10,881 nt of DNA. Origin: Acidimicrobium sp. BACL17 MAG-120823-bin42 (GTDB lineage Bacteria > Actinomycetota > Acidimicrobiia > Acidimicrobiales > Ilumatobacteraceae). Positions 1 to 6,635 of this stretch are shown in pieces; the stretch's first letter is position 1, and every line of letters begins with the position of its first letter. The notes below the pieces were generated by a model. That model was not told the DNA's origin. It made no database searches and worked only from the letters and a program-made list of their open reading frames with translations. Where the stretch lies: NCBI GenBank assembly GCA_001438985.1, contig LIAZ01000020.1, positions 1 through 10,881 on the forward strand, in the 5' to 3' direction. Made by a program: the position numbers and the translations under genes.

Positions 1-140
1 TTGTTGGTGGCTTATTCCTACGACGAGTGATATTTGACCGCGGTATCGCAATGGCATTCATCATTGTCACCGTGATCAGTCTTGGATTATTGCTCGGCCT
101 TGGCCGCCTACTCTCGCGACGAATCAGTCCTCAAACGTAA
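1..140 (+). CDS. C-terminal end of an unidentified membrane protein (5' end outside window)
   Basis: The frame starting at base 3 is open from the window edge to a TAA at 138-140. It gives 45 residues beginning VGGLFLRRVIFDRG and ending SRRISPQT. The stretch after RG (AMAFIIVTVISLGLLLGLG) is strongly hydrophobic and about 19-20 residues long. It is followed by RLLSRR, as expected for a last transmembrane helix with a positively charged cytoplasmic tail. It could be the end of a transporter or another multi-pass protein, but too little is visible to name a family. It is the only plus-strand gene in the window. Its last 17 bases overlap the 3' end of the HEPN gene on the opposite strand, so the two transcripts converge. 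Confidence 0.6.
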   Translation, partial: VGGLFLRRVIFDRGIAMAFIIVTVISLGLLLGLGRLLSRRISPQT

Positions 141-567
141 GCACCGATCTCGCTATTCGTCTCACTCTGACTGCTAAGTCAATTGCCTCAGACACATCAT
201 CGCTATTAAGAAACAGTCTCGTGTCGCCTGGATACTCCATGGCGTTTCTGAGTCTCCTCGTTTCCTGAAGGCCATCAAGCTCATCGCTTATTGAGTCGAT
301 CAACTTTCCTGCACAATCAAATACTGCAAAGTGTCCACCACGATTGGTTGCTCGATAGCCGTAGTAGTTCAATAGTGCCGCGCAGCTTTTACGTGTTGAG
401 TCATAAGCCAGTTGAAATGCACCATGCATATCGGCGGAAACAGCAAGTGTTTGTGAACTCGCAATGTGGCGCGTGGCATCATCAAGCAGCACTTGAATTG
501 TTTCACGTGATGTCGAAATCTCCTCGATCTTCTGGTCTCTAATTAGTTTGGAAACGTCATCATGCAT
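124..567 (-). CDS. HEPN-domain protein, putative toxin of an MNT-HEPN pair
   Basis: A 147-residue, probably all-helical cytosolic protein. Two features suggest the HEPN superfamily and resemble SAV_6107-like HEPN proteins: a helix with AYDSTRKSCAALLNYYG (about 54-70) followed by RGGHFAVFD (77-85), and the motif RRLRNAMEYPG (104-114). In MNT-HEPN (type VII) toxin-antitoxin systems the HEPN partner is an RNase-type toxin with an R-x4-6-H motif, and the nucleotidyltransferase silences it. Here the motif reads R107-N108-x3-Y112, so the catalytic histidine position holds tyrosine. It may therefore be catalytically altered, or use Tyr112 differently. The ATG at 565-567 is the only in-frame start after the preceding stop. 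I see no Shine-Dalgarno sequence, so translation is probably coupled to the nucleotidyltransferase gene ending 15 bases upstream. Assignment to HEPN is fairly firm; toxicity is inferred. Confidence 0.75.
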   Translation of the reverse strand: MHDDVSKLIRDQKIEEISTSRETIQVLLDDATRHIASSQTLAVSADMHGAFQLAYDSTRKSCAALLNYYGYRATNRGGHFAVFDCAGKLIDSISDELDGLQETRRLRNAMEYPGDTRLFLNSDDVSEAIDLAVRVRRIARSVLTFED

Positions 568-571
568 GCAT
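562..571. repeat. 10-bp perfect palindrome at the HEPN start codon
   Basis: ATGCATGCAT equals its own reverse complement and contains the HEPN ATG. It carries the same ATGCA/TGCAT half-site as the larger palindrome upstream of the nucleotidyltransferase gene. It could be a weak secondary binding site for the winged-helix protein or chance. Confidence 0.25.
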
Positions 572-582
572 AAATGTGTGCA

Positions 583-1173
583 CTACACAACTATGTAAGG
601 ACGACGCTGAACTTCCTTTTTTAGGGGATCGTTTGACGCTTTAGTCCACCAAGCAAGCGGACGATTAACTGCGTTCACTTCACGGTCGATCCGTCGAGAT
701 ACGCGCGTACATGCCTTTGACACTTCAGAAAACTTCGCATCACCTAAAACCAGCAGATCTATATCCCCAGGTGCATTTCCTTCAACACCTGAGTAGCGCG
801 CAGCCCATGATCCGAAAATAATGATCTGTTTCACCCCAGCCACTTTTAAAAACTCATCAGCAACTACATACTTGGGTCCAAAAGATCGCAGCAGAAGTTC
901 GCAAAGCAACTGAGCATCTCGAGAAACCGAGGCGCTCACAAGTCGGACGTTGCCAATGCGACGAGACTTCACAATGTCTGCTTGCTCGCACCGTTCAATC
1001 TCCCTTTGCACCGTTGCAAGTGACACCCCGGTTCGATCTGCCAATTCGGTGAGGCTGAATTCCTGGGGGGCAGACCAAAGAACGAGTCCAACCACTTCAG
1101 CCTGTGCGCGCGACCGCAAGATGGGCAAAAGAGGCGGCGATTCTGGTTTCATTAAATGCAATATATCTTGCAT
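583..1173 (-). CDS. Winged-helix/nucleotidyltransferase (MNT) fusion, putative antitoxin of the MNT-HEPN pair
   Basis: A 196-residue protein with two domains. Residues about 22-80 form a winged helix-turn-helix: the turn and recognition helix lie in LADRTGVSLATVQREIERCE (about 44-63), with a wing around SRRIGNVRLVS (70-80). Residues about 114-195 form a minimal nucleotidyltransferase of the DNA polymerase beta fold, with GSWAARYSG (121-129) and the metal-binding pair D137-x-D139 in GDIDLLVLG. E165 in REVNAV is a candidate third acidic ligand. MntA-type proteins AMPylate and so silence their HEPN partner. The DNA-binding domain makes autorepression likely. The ATG at 1171-1173 sits inside a palindrome. 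The in-frame ATG at 1150-1152 (residue 8) directly follows it, could be the real start, and loses no domain. Neither has a convincing ribosome site. The stop is a TAG in the same frame as the HEPN gene. Confidence 0.85.
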   Translation of the reverse strand: MQDILHLMKPESPPLLPILRSRAQAEVVGLVLWSAPQEFSLTELADRTGVSLATVQREIERCEQADIVKSRRIGNVRLVSASVSRDAQLLCELLLRSFGPKYVVADEFLKVAGVKQIIIFGSWAARYSGVEGNAPGDIDLLVLGDAKFSEVSKACTRVSRRIDREVNAVNRPLAWWTKASNDPLKKEVQRRPYIVV

Positions 1174-1177
1174 TTAA
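1152..1177 (-). promoter_or_regulatory. Palindromic operator/promoter of the MNT-HEPN pair
   Basis: Two perfect 10-base arms, TTAAATGCAA (1152-1161) and TTGCATTTAA (1168-1177), flank a 6-base spacer, TATATC. On the minus strand the spacer plus arm contains TATATT (1165-1160), a good -10 hexamer. Initiation about seven bases downstream would fall at the second possible ATG (1152), giving a leaderless message. The first possible ATG (1173) lies within the right arm. The likely binder is the winged-helix domain of the adjacent nucleotidyltransferase. No T-run follows on either strand, so it is not an intrinsic terminator. The repeat is certain; the regulatory role is inferred from position. Confidence 0.6.
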
Positions 1178-1197
1178 AGGGATTGACCTGACCCCCG

Positions 1198-2907
1198 CTA
1201 GCCAATGATGTTGGTGATGGCGCCGGTCTCGGCTCCTTGCACCAACTTTGCGTACTTGCCCAACACGCCACTGGTATAACGCGGTGGGTTTGGCTTCCAA
1301 CCCTTACGACGTTGAGCAAGTTCGTCATCACTGACAAGCAAGTTCAAGCTCTTGGTATGAACGTCGATGCGAATCCGATCGCCGTCCTTTACAAACGCAA
1401 TTGGTCCACCGTCGGTTGCTTCTGGTGCAACGTGCCCGATACAAAAACCCCATGTGCCACCGCTGAATCGTCCATCGGTAATGAGCGCGCAGTCTGAACC
1501 GCGGCCCGCGCCTTTGAGCGCACCCGTAATGGCGAGCATTTCGCGCATGCCTGGGCCACCCTTTGGTCCTTCGTAACGAATGACGATGACTGTGCCAGGT
1601 TGAATTTCTCCTGCCAGTACCGCTGCCATTGCGCCATCTTCGCCGTCGAACACGCGGGCTTGGCCTTCGAACAACATTTGATCTTTAGAGAGTCCTGCAA
1701 CTTTTACCACCGCACCGTTGGGTGCAAGCGAACCGGTGAGAATGTTGATTCCACCTTCACTATGAATTGGATTACTGAGTGGATGCACGACATCACCGTC
1801 TGGTGCTGGCGGATTGATCTCGGCAAGGCTCTCGGCCATCGTCTTTCCACTGCATGTCATCACGTCACCATGCAACAAACCTGCATCGAGCAGATGCTTG
1901 AGCACCACCGGCACACCACCAACGCGGTCGACATCAGTCATGTGATACTTGCCGCCCGGCTTTGTGTCGGCAATGTGTGGAACTTTTGCTGCAATGCGAT
2001 TGAAGTCTTCAAGTTCGAGTGCAACTCCGGCCTCATTAGCAAGCGCCAACAGGTGCAACACCGCGTTCGTGCTTCCACCAAGTGCGCTGAGCACAGCAAT
2101 GGCATTCTCGAATGCCTTCTTCGTCATAATGTCGCGTGGGTAGATGCCCTTCTGTGCAAGATTCATCACCGCAGCGCCTGCACGTTCGGCATCACTTTCA
2201 CGACGCTTATCTATTGCTGGCGGTGAAGCCGTACCCAACAGACTCATTCCGATCGCTTCAGCAATTGAGCTCATGGTGTTTGCAGTGAACATGCCACCGC
2301 ATGCGCCTTCACCAGGGCATGCTGCACGTTCAATTTCTCCAAGTTCTTCCTGCGACATTGTTCCTGCTGCACATGCACCAATTGCCTCAAACACGGTGGT
2401 GATATCGATGTTTTTTCCATTGTGCACACCAGGCATTGTCGAGCCGTTATACACAAACACGCTGGGCAAGTTAAGTCGAGCCGCGGCCATCAACATTCCA
2501 GGAATGCTCTTGTCGCAACCTGCGAGACCAACAAACCCATCGAAGCGTTCTGCGTGAACAACGGTTTCCACACTGTCGGTAATCACTTCGCGACTGACCA
2601 AACTTGCACGCATTCCTTCGTGGCCCATGCTGATTCCATCGCTCACGGTGATAGTGCCAAATTCAAGCGCTACTCCACCGTTGGCGCGCACACCCTTTTT
2701 TGCGCTATCGGCAAGTCGGCGCAGCGACGCATTACATGGCGTTACTTCGTTCCAGGCTGAGGCAATACCGATTTGTGGCTTCTGCCAGTCATCATCGGTT
2801 AAGCCAACTGCGCGCAACATTGCTCGCGCAGCGGCTTTTTGGTTGCCGTCTGTTACATCGCGGCTGCGTGGCTTGACATCTACTGGGGTTTCTGTTGGCT
2901 TAGTCAT
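1198..2907 (-). CDS. ilvD: Dihydroxy-acid dehydratase
   Basis: A 569-residue cytosolic enzyme of the IlvD/Edd family. It dehydrates 2,3-dihydroxy-isovalerate and 2,3-dihydroxy-3-methylvalerate to the 2-keto acid precursors of valine, leucine and isoleucine. Three cysteines sit where the family binds its Fe-S cluster: C58 in TPCNASLR, C131 in GCDKSIPG and C203 in GACGGMFTANTM. K133 of the CDK motif is the family's likely carbamylated Mg2+ ligand. Ser482 in DGRFSGGTWGF is the expected catalytic base. GPKGGPGMREM (447-457) and GHVAPEA (491-497) are also family signatures. Length is normal and the protein looks intact. The ATG at 2905-2907 has only a weak upstream TGAG. It lies 25 bases downstream of the iron-importer ATPase gene on the same strand with no clear promoter between, so cotranscription is plausible. 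No terminator is apparent after the TAG. Confidence 0.97.
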   Translation of the reverse strand: MTKPTETPVDVKPRSRDVTDGNQKAAARAMLRAVGLTDDDWQKPQIGIASAWNEVTPCNASLRRLADSAKKGVRANGGVALEFGTITVSDGISMGHEGMRASLVSREVITDSVETVVHAERFDGFVGLAGCDKSIPGMLMAAARLNLPSVFVYNGSTMPGVHNGKNIDITTVFEAIGACAAGTMSQEELGEIERAACPGEGACGGMFTANTMSSIAEAIGMSLLGTASPPAIDKRRESDAERAGAAVMNLAQKGIYPRDIMTKKAFENAIAVLSALGGSTNAVLHLLALANEAGVALELEDFNRIAAKVPHIADTKPGGKYHMTDVDRVGGVPVVLKHLLDAGLLHGDVMTCSGKTMAESLAEINPPAPDGDVVHPLSNPIHSEGGINILTGSLAPNGAVVKVAGLSKDQMLFEGQARVFDGEDGAMAAVLAGEIQPGTVIVIRYEGPKGGPGMREMLAITGALKGAGRGSDCALITDGRFSGGTWGFCIGHVAPEATDGGPIAFVKDGDRIRIDVHTKSLNLLVSDDELAQRRKGWKPNPPRYTSGVLGKYAKLVQGAETGAITNIIG

Positions 2908-2932
2908 CGCAACTCAGGCTACTTGCGATCAC

Positions 2933-3982
2933 TCAATCGGTGTATGCAAGTAACATTCCACGCGTTGTCACGCCAACCCGCGAACCCACCTGCGGCAATT
3001 GATCGGCTTGCAAACGAATCACAACACGCTCACCTGTCGACAGGGTGCCCTCGATAACGCCGTCATGACCGAAAAACTTTGATCCCACAATCTGCACCGG
3101 AACAGACCCAACCGCACCCTCGGGGACAATCGTTAGCTGCTCTGGTCGGACCACGATGTTTACCGGCCCGGCAGGACAAGCATTGGCAATGGGAACTGCA
3201 TCGCCTAATGCACATTGAACATGGTTGCCCGCACCGACAGAAGTGCCAGCGATTACAAAGACATCGCCAACAAACTCTGCAACATGTTGCGATATGGGAT
3301 ATTGATACAACGTTGCCGGGTTAGCGATTTGCTGCATTCGCCCGCCAAGCATGACTGCAACCTGATCCGCAGTTGACAACGCTTCTTCTTGGTCGTGAGT
3401 AACCCAAATTGCCGTCGCGTTTGTTGCACGTAATGCACGAACGGTTTCATCTCGCACTTGTTCGCGCAAACCGGCATCAAGCGCCGCAAATGGCTCATCG
3501 AGCAGCACTACGCGCGGGTGCGGAGCAAGCGCACGCGCAAGGGCAACCCGCTGTTGCATTCCACCCGACAATTGACTTGGCCGATGCTTTTCATATTGCG
3601 CCAGCCCAACGATTTCGAGCACTTCTGTTACCCGAGCTCGTGCTGCAGTCGAACGTCGATTCTTCAGACCGAACGCCACATTTCCGCCAACTGTCAGATG
3701 CGAAAACAATGCACCATCCTGAGGGACAATCGTTACCCCGCGTGATTGCGGCGGAATGATCAAGCGTGAGTTTTCGGCAACAACTTCGCCTTCAACTTCA
3801 ATACGTCCTTTGTCGGGTGCTTCGAACCCACCAATCAACCGAAGGAGCGTTGTTTTACCCACTCCCGAAGGACCGATGATTGCGGTAATTGATCGCTGCG
3901 GAACATCAAGGTTGACTGAGTCCAAAACAAGTCGATCACCATAATGATGTGACACATCGCGAATAGACAGACTGAGCGTCAT
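2933..3982 (-). CDS. fbpC: Ferric iron ABC transporter, ATP-binding protein (FbpC-like)
   Basis: A 349-residue ATPase that would power Fe(III) import from the cytoplasmic face. The nucleotide-binding domain is complete: Walker A GPSGVGKT (37-44), Q-loop Gln88 in IVPQDGALF, signature LSGGMQQRVALARAL (138-152), Walker B VVLLDEP (158-164) and switch His196 in WVTHDQEEAL. The C-terminal region (about 275-345), containing VVRPEQLTI and ending near RGMLLAY, matches the TOBE-type regulatory domain of the FbpC/PotA/CysA group. The RLIGGFEAPDKG segment and PPQSRGVTIVPQDGALFSHLTV match iron importers best, and the neighbouring permease and binding protein support this. Its ATG overlaps the permease TGA in the ATGA at 3979-3982, so the two are translationally coupled. 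The symbol follows family resemblance; ThiQ- or PotA-like substrates are less likely given the binding protein. Confidence 0.9.
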   Translation of the reverse strand: MTLSLSIRDVSHHYGDRLVLDSVNLDVPQRSITAIIGPSGVGKTTLLRLIGGFEAPDKGRIEVEGEVVAENSRLIIPPQSRGVTIVPQDGALFSHLTVGGNVAFGLKNRRSTAARARVTEVLEIVGLAQYEKHRPSQLSGGMQQRVALARALAPHPRVVLLDEPFAALDAGLREQVRDETVRALRATNATAIWVTHDQEEALSTADQVAVMLGGRMQQIANPATLYQYPISQHVAEFVGDVFVIAGTSVGAGNHVQCALGDAVPIANACPAGPVNIVVRPEQLTIVPEGAVGSVPVQIVGSKFFGHDGVIEGTLSTGERVVIRLQADQLPQVGSRVGVTTRGMLLAYTD

Positions 3983-5508
3983 CGCGCAACCCCATGCCTT
4001 GTTGTTGCAGTCAGCACTGCAACGGGGACCACTGCAAGCAAAATCATCGCCAACGCAAACGGGCCAACTGACGCGTAGTCAGATACCGAACTGAACTTCC
4101 AGATTTGTGTGGCAAGTGTTTCGGTACCAGTTGGACGAAGCAACAGCGTTGCCGGAAGTTCTTTCACAGAGGACAACATCGACAATGCGCCAGCGGCCAT
4201 AATTCCTGGAAGCGCCAACGGAATAGTCACTCGTAACAGTGTCATCATCGAACCTGCCCCAAGGCTACGAGCAACATGCTCCAATGACTGCGTACTCATT
4301 GCAATAGCAGACCTCATTGACGCAACTGCAAGCGGTAAGAAAATGAGCACTTGGGCCAAGATCAATAGAGGCATCTCTTGATACAGCGGACGCAGGGTTC
4401 TGATGCCAAGATACACAATCGAAATCGCAATCACTATTCCTGGCAGCGCGTGCGCAACATACGTTGAACCTTCAAGAATTTGCGACGCTCTACCCCTGTA
4501 GCGAGCCGAGAGAAGCGCGATAGGAAGTGCCACAAGTGCCGTTACTACCGATGTGACTATGCCAATACCAAATGAGGTTGCGATCGAACTAATGACAACA
4601 TCCCATTGCACTTGATTGCTCGAATCAAAACCCGTCCAGTAAATCGCTCGCCAAATTGGCACTCCAGCACCAAGTGCAACGAGCAATACAGCGCCAGTAA
4701 TCGTTGCTATGCGCGCCGGAATTCCGAACTGAATATTTGTTGCGCGACGTACTCCCGAACCTAAACGAAACGTGTCGCGAGTAGAACGGACTCGGGCCTC
4801 AATGAGTGTGAGCACTAACGCCGCCATCAGTAAGACCGTTGACAAAATTGCTGCTCGAGACGGATTAAACCCGGCTCGATAGGCGCCATAAATCACCCAC
4901 GTGAACACCTCGTATCGCATTGCCGCTACAGCACCAAAGTCGGACAGGACATACAACGCGACAAGTAGCGCTCCACCCGTTATTGCGGGGCGCGATTGCC
5001 CAAGTGTCACCGTTCGAAATACGCCAAACGGAGTTCTGCCAAGCGATAACGCAACCTTTTCAGACATTGGGTCACTGATATCCATCGACGCGATCACCGG
5101 CAACATCACGAACGGATAACACACAAACGTCAGCACAATAAACGCGCCAAGAAAACCACTGATCCCTGGAATCCACGAGACCCAAGCAAACGCCGCAAGG
5201 TACGACGGGATTGCTAGTGATAACGAGAATGCGATGATCAGCAACAGTCGTGGACGCAACGGCGATCGCGCCACAACCCATGCAGCAAAAACCCCGATAA
5301 CAACCGATGCACTCGTCACTGTGACCATGAGCAGCAAACTTCGAAGCACAAGCTGAAGTGTTCGTGACTGGAAAAGTTCGTCAACTACTGCGGCAAACCC
5401 ACTGGTAAATGCAGTTTGAAATAGATACCAAACAGGAACGAGGCTGAGGACCGAGGCAACGAGTGCGGGCGCTACGAGCGCAAACGGAGCCCGCGTCCTG
5501 CTACTCAT
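3979..5508 (-). CDS. fbpB: Ferric iron ABC transporter, fused 12-TM permease (FbpB-like)
   Basis: A 509-residue, very hydrophobic inner-membrane protein made of two homologous permease halves in one chain, as in FbpB/SfuB and ThiP; most other binding-protein importers use two permease chains. Each half has an EAA-type loop that docks on the ATPase: SEKVALSLGRTPFGVFRTV (149-167) and EHVARSLGAGSMMTLLRVT (410-428). The segment KELPATLLLRPTG (449-461) followed by ETLATQIW (463-470) is characteristic of iron-type FbpB permeases. The two halves are joined by a polar linker around residues 237-262. The start ATG at 5506-5508 overlaps the fbpA stop as ATGA, and the end overlaps the ATPase start as ATGA, so all three genes are tightly coupled. 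The ribosome site within fbpA is weak. Confidence 0.92.
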   Translation of the reverse strand: MSSRTRAPFALVAPALVASVLSLVPVWYLFQTAFTSGFAAVVDELFQSRTLQLVLRSLLLMVTVTSASVVIGVFAAWVVARSPLRPRLLLIIAFSLSLAIPSYLAAFAWVSWIPGISGFLGAFIVLTFVCYPFVMLPVIASMDISDPMSEKVALSLGRTPFGVFRTVTLGQSRPAITGGALLVALYVLSDFGAVAAMRYEVFTWVIYGAYRAGFNPSRAAILSTVLLMAALVLTLIEARVRSTRDTFRLGSGVRRATNIQFGIPARIATITGAVLLVALGAGVPIWRAIYWTGFDSSNQVQWDVVISSIATSFGIGIVTSVVTALVALPIALLSARYRGRASQILEGSTYVAHALPGIVIAISIVYLGIRTLRPLYQEMPLLILAQVLIFLPLAVASMRSAIAMSTQSLEHVARSLGAGSMMTLLRVTIPLALPGIMAAGALSMLSSVKELPATLLLRPTGTETLATQIWKFSSVSDYASVGPFALAMILLAVVPVAVLTATTRHGVAR

Positions 5509-6548
5509 TTAGTGAGCAAACCGGTCTTTGCGAGTAATTCTTGTGTCTCGGCTAATGACTTCAAGTTTGAAAGATCAATCGCAGGTGGATTTAGTTCTTC
5601 GATCGTCGGAAGTTCACTAAATGGAGCCACTCCTGCTGCCAACGGGTACTCAAACGTCTTGAGCCCAAAATACTCCTGCCCTTGCACTGACAGTAGGAAC
5701 TTCACCAACTGATTGGCCGCGTTTGTATTTTTAGAAGACTCAAGTACACCAACACCAGCAACATTGATTAATCCACCGACATCACCATTGATGAAGTAGT
5801 GATTCTTAGCAACAACTGCATCTGCGCCTTCTGCTGCAATCTTTTCATACAGGTAGTAATGGTTGACCAATCCCAACGACACTTCGCCAATATTTACTGC
5901 ATCGCGAACAGCGCCATTCTTCTCATACGGAACAGGCTCGTTTGCCTTGAATGCCGTTAGCCACTGCTCTGCTTCCGCTTCACCTCGAATGACTCGCAAC
6001 GCAGTAACAAATGACTGCCATGACGCGTTCGTCGGAGCGAATCCGATCTTGCCTTTCCACATCGGATTCAAAATGTCGTCAATGGTGTTTGGAACTACTG
6101 ATACCAACTCGGGGTTGTACACCGCTACGCGAGCACGCCCACTTGTGGCAACCCAACGATCTTGTGTTGAACGAAACCTGCTGTCAACCAAGTTGGTGAT
6201 GTCAGATGGCAATGTGCTGAGCAAACCAGCATCTTCAACTGCACCGAGCGCACCTGCATCTTGAGAAAAATACACATCGGCTGGAGATGCATCACCTTCG
6301 GTGATGAGCAATGCCGCAAGCTCTCCCGAATCCGCATAACGAACTTCAAGTTTGATACCAGTTTGTGTAGTGAACTGCGAAAACAATTCGGCAACGAGTG
6401 CTTCACTTCTTCCGCTGTACACAACGAGCGGGCCAGTCGACGTTTCTGCAGATTCAGAACTGCCCGATGAGCAACCGGCAATCAGCGCTACAGCCATTGC
6501 ACCGGCAATCAACTGTTTAACTCGGGCCTTCGTTTGCAACTGGTTCAT
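5505..6548 (-). CDS. fbpA: Ferric iron-binding lipoprotein of the ABC importer (FbpA-like)
   Basis: A 347-residue extracellular solute-binding protein. The N-terminus KARVKQLIAGAMAVALIAGC is a lipoprotein signal peptide with lipobox LIAGC; Cys26 would be lipidated and anchored, the step done by the Lgt encoded upstream. A Ser/Gly-rich linker follows. VVYSGRSEALVAELFSQF (42-59) starts the periplasmic-binding fold, as in FbpA/FutA/IdiA proteins. NHYYLYEK (229-236) contains the paired tyrosines Y231-Y232 that coordinate Fe(III) in this family. The body is normal length with no sign of damage. The ATG at 6546-6548 is preceded by GAAAGG ten bases upstream. Directly upstream lie two DtxR-type iron boxes, so expression should rise when iron is scarce. 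It is the first gene of the fbpA-fbpB-fbpC unit. Confidence 0.94.
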   Translation of the reverse strand: MNQLQTKARVKQLIAGAMAVALIAGCSSGSSESAETSTGPLVVYSGRSEALVAELFSQFTTQTGIKLEVRYADSGELAALLITEGDASPADVYFSQDAGALGAVEDAGLLSTLPSDITNLVDSRFRSTQDRWVATSGRARVAVYNPELVSVVPNTIDDILNPMWKGKIGFAPTNASWQSFVTALRVIRGEAEAEQWLTAFKANEPVPYEKNGAVRDAVNIGEVSLGLVNHYYLYEKIAAEGADAVVAKNHYFINGDVGGLINVAGVGVLESSKNTNAANQLVKFLLSVQGQEYFGLKTFEYPLAAGVAPFSELPTIEELNPPAIDLSNLKSLAETQELLAKTGLLTK

Positions 6549-6558
6549 AATCTGATTA

Positions 6559-6564
6559 CCTTTC
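6559..6564 (-). promoter_or_regulatory. Ribosome binding site of fbpA
   Basis: GAAAGG on the minus strand ends ten bases before the fbpA ATG. It is one of the clearest Shine-Dalgarno sequences in the window and supports the ATG at 6548 as the start. It lies just outside the iron boxes. Confidence 0.6.
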
Positions 6565-6568
6565 AGAA

Positions 6569-6609
6569 CTGTTAGGTATGCCTAACACAATGTTAGGCAT
6601 ACCTAACAG
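6569..6609 (-). promoter_or_regulatory. Tandem DtxR/IdeR-type iron boxes upstream of fbpA
   Basis: Two boxes, GTTAGGTATGCCTAAC (6571-6586) and GTTAGGCATACCTAAC (6592-6607), are separated by ACAAT. Each is itself an inverted repeat, GTTAGG-N4-CCTAAC. The two are exact reverse complements, so together with CT/AG flanks they form an 18-base-arm inverted repeat. Centres are 21 bp apart, about two helical turns, which would place two repressor dimers on the same DNA face. TTAGG/CCTAA half-sites are those of metal-dependent DtxR-family repressors (IdeR, DmdR, MntR). Position between gatB and an iron importer supports Fe(II)-dependent repression of fbpABC. The exact regulator (iron or manganese type) is not shown by the sequence. 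Confidence 0.85.
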
Positions 6610-6619
6610 AAAAACACAA
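6590..6619 (-). promoter_or_regulatory. Candidate fbpA promoter overlapping the iron boxes
   Basis: On the minus strand, TTGTGT (6619-6614) could be a -35 element and TAACAT (6595-6590) a -10 element, with an 18-base spacer. The second iron box would lie across the spacer and -10, a classic repression geometry. Both hexamers are only partial matches, and another TTGTGT occurs within the region, so the exact promoter is uncertain. Confidence 0.3.
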
Positions 6620-6635
6620 TTGACCCATTTGGCCA

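Noticed and set aside
575..589. TGTGT/ACACA inverted repeat around the nucleotidyltransferase stop codon
   Set aside because: Five-base arms with a five-base spacer form at most a marginal hairpin; no T-run and no clear role.
1184..1193. Tandem TGACC repeat between ilvD and the nucleotidyltransferase gene
   Set aside because: Two copies of five bases are within chance expectation and match no known element.
1600..2226. A 208-codon plus-strand open frame inside ilvD
   Set aside because: It lies antisense to a complete, strongly conserved ilvD, and its translation shows no recognisable domain and odd Cys/His-rich composition.
6569..6609. Reading the long inverted repeat after gatB as an intrinsic terminator
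   Set aside because: No T-run follows the stem on either strand, each arm is itself a metal-regulator half-site pair, and the position fits an operator better.
6615..6635. A weak stem (TGGCC/GGTCA with one G-T pair) and T-run after gatB as terminator
   Set aside because: The stem has only five pairs including a wobble; it is too weak to list as a terminator, though some termination is possible.
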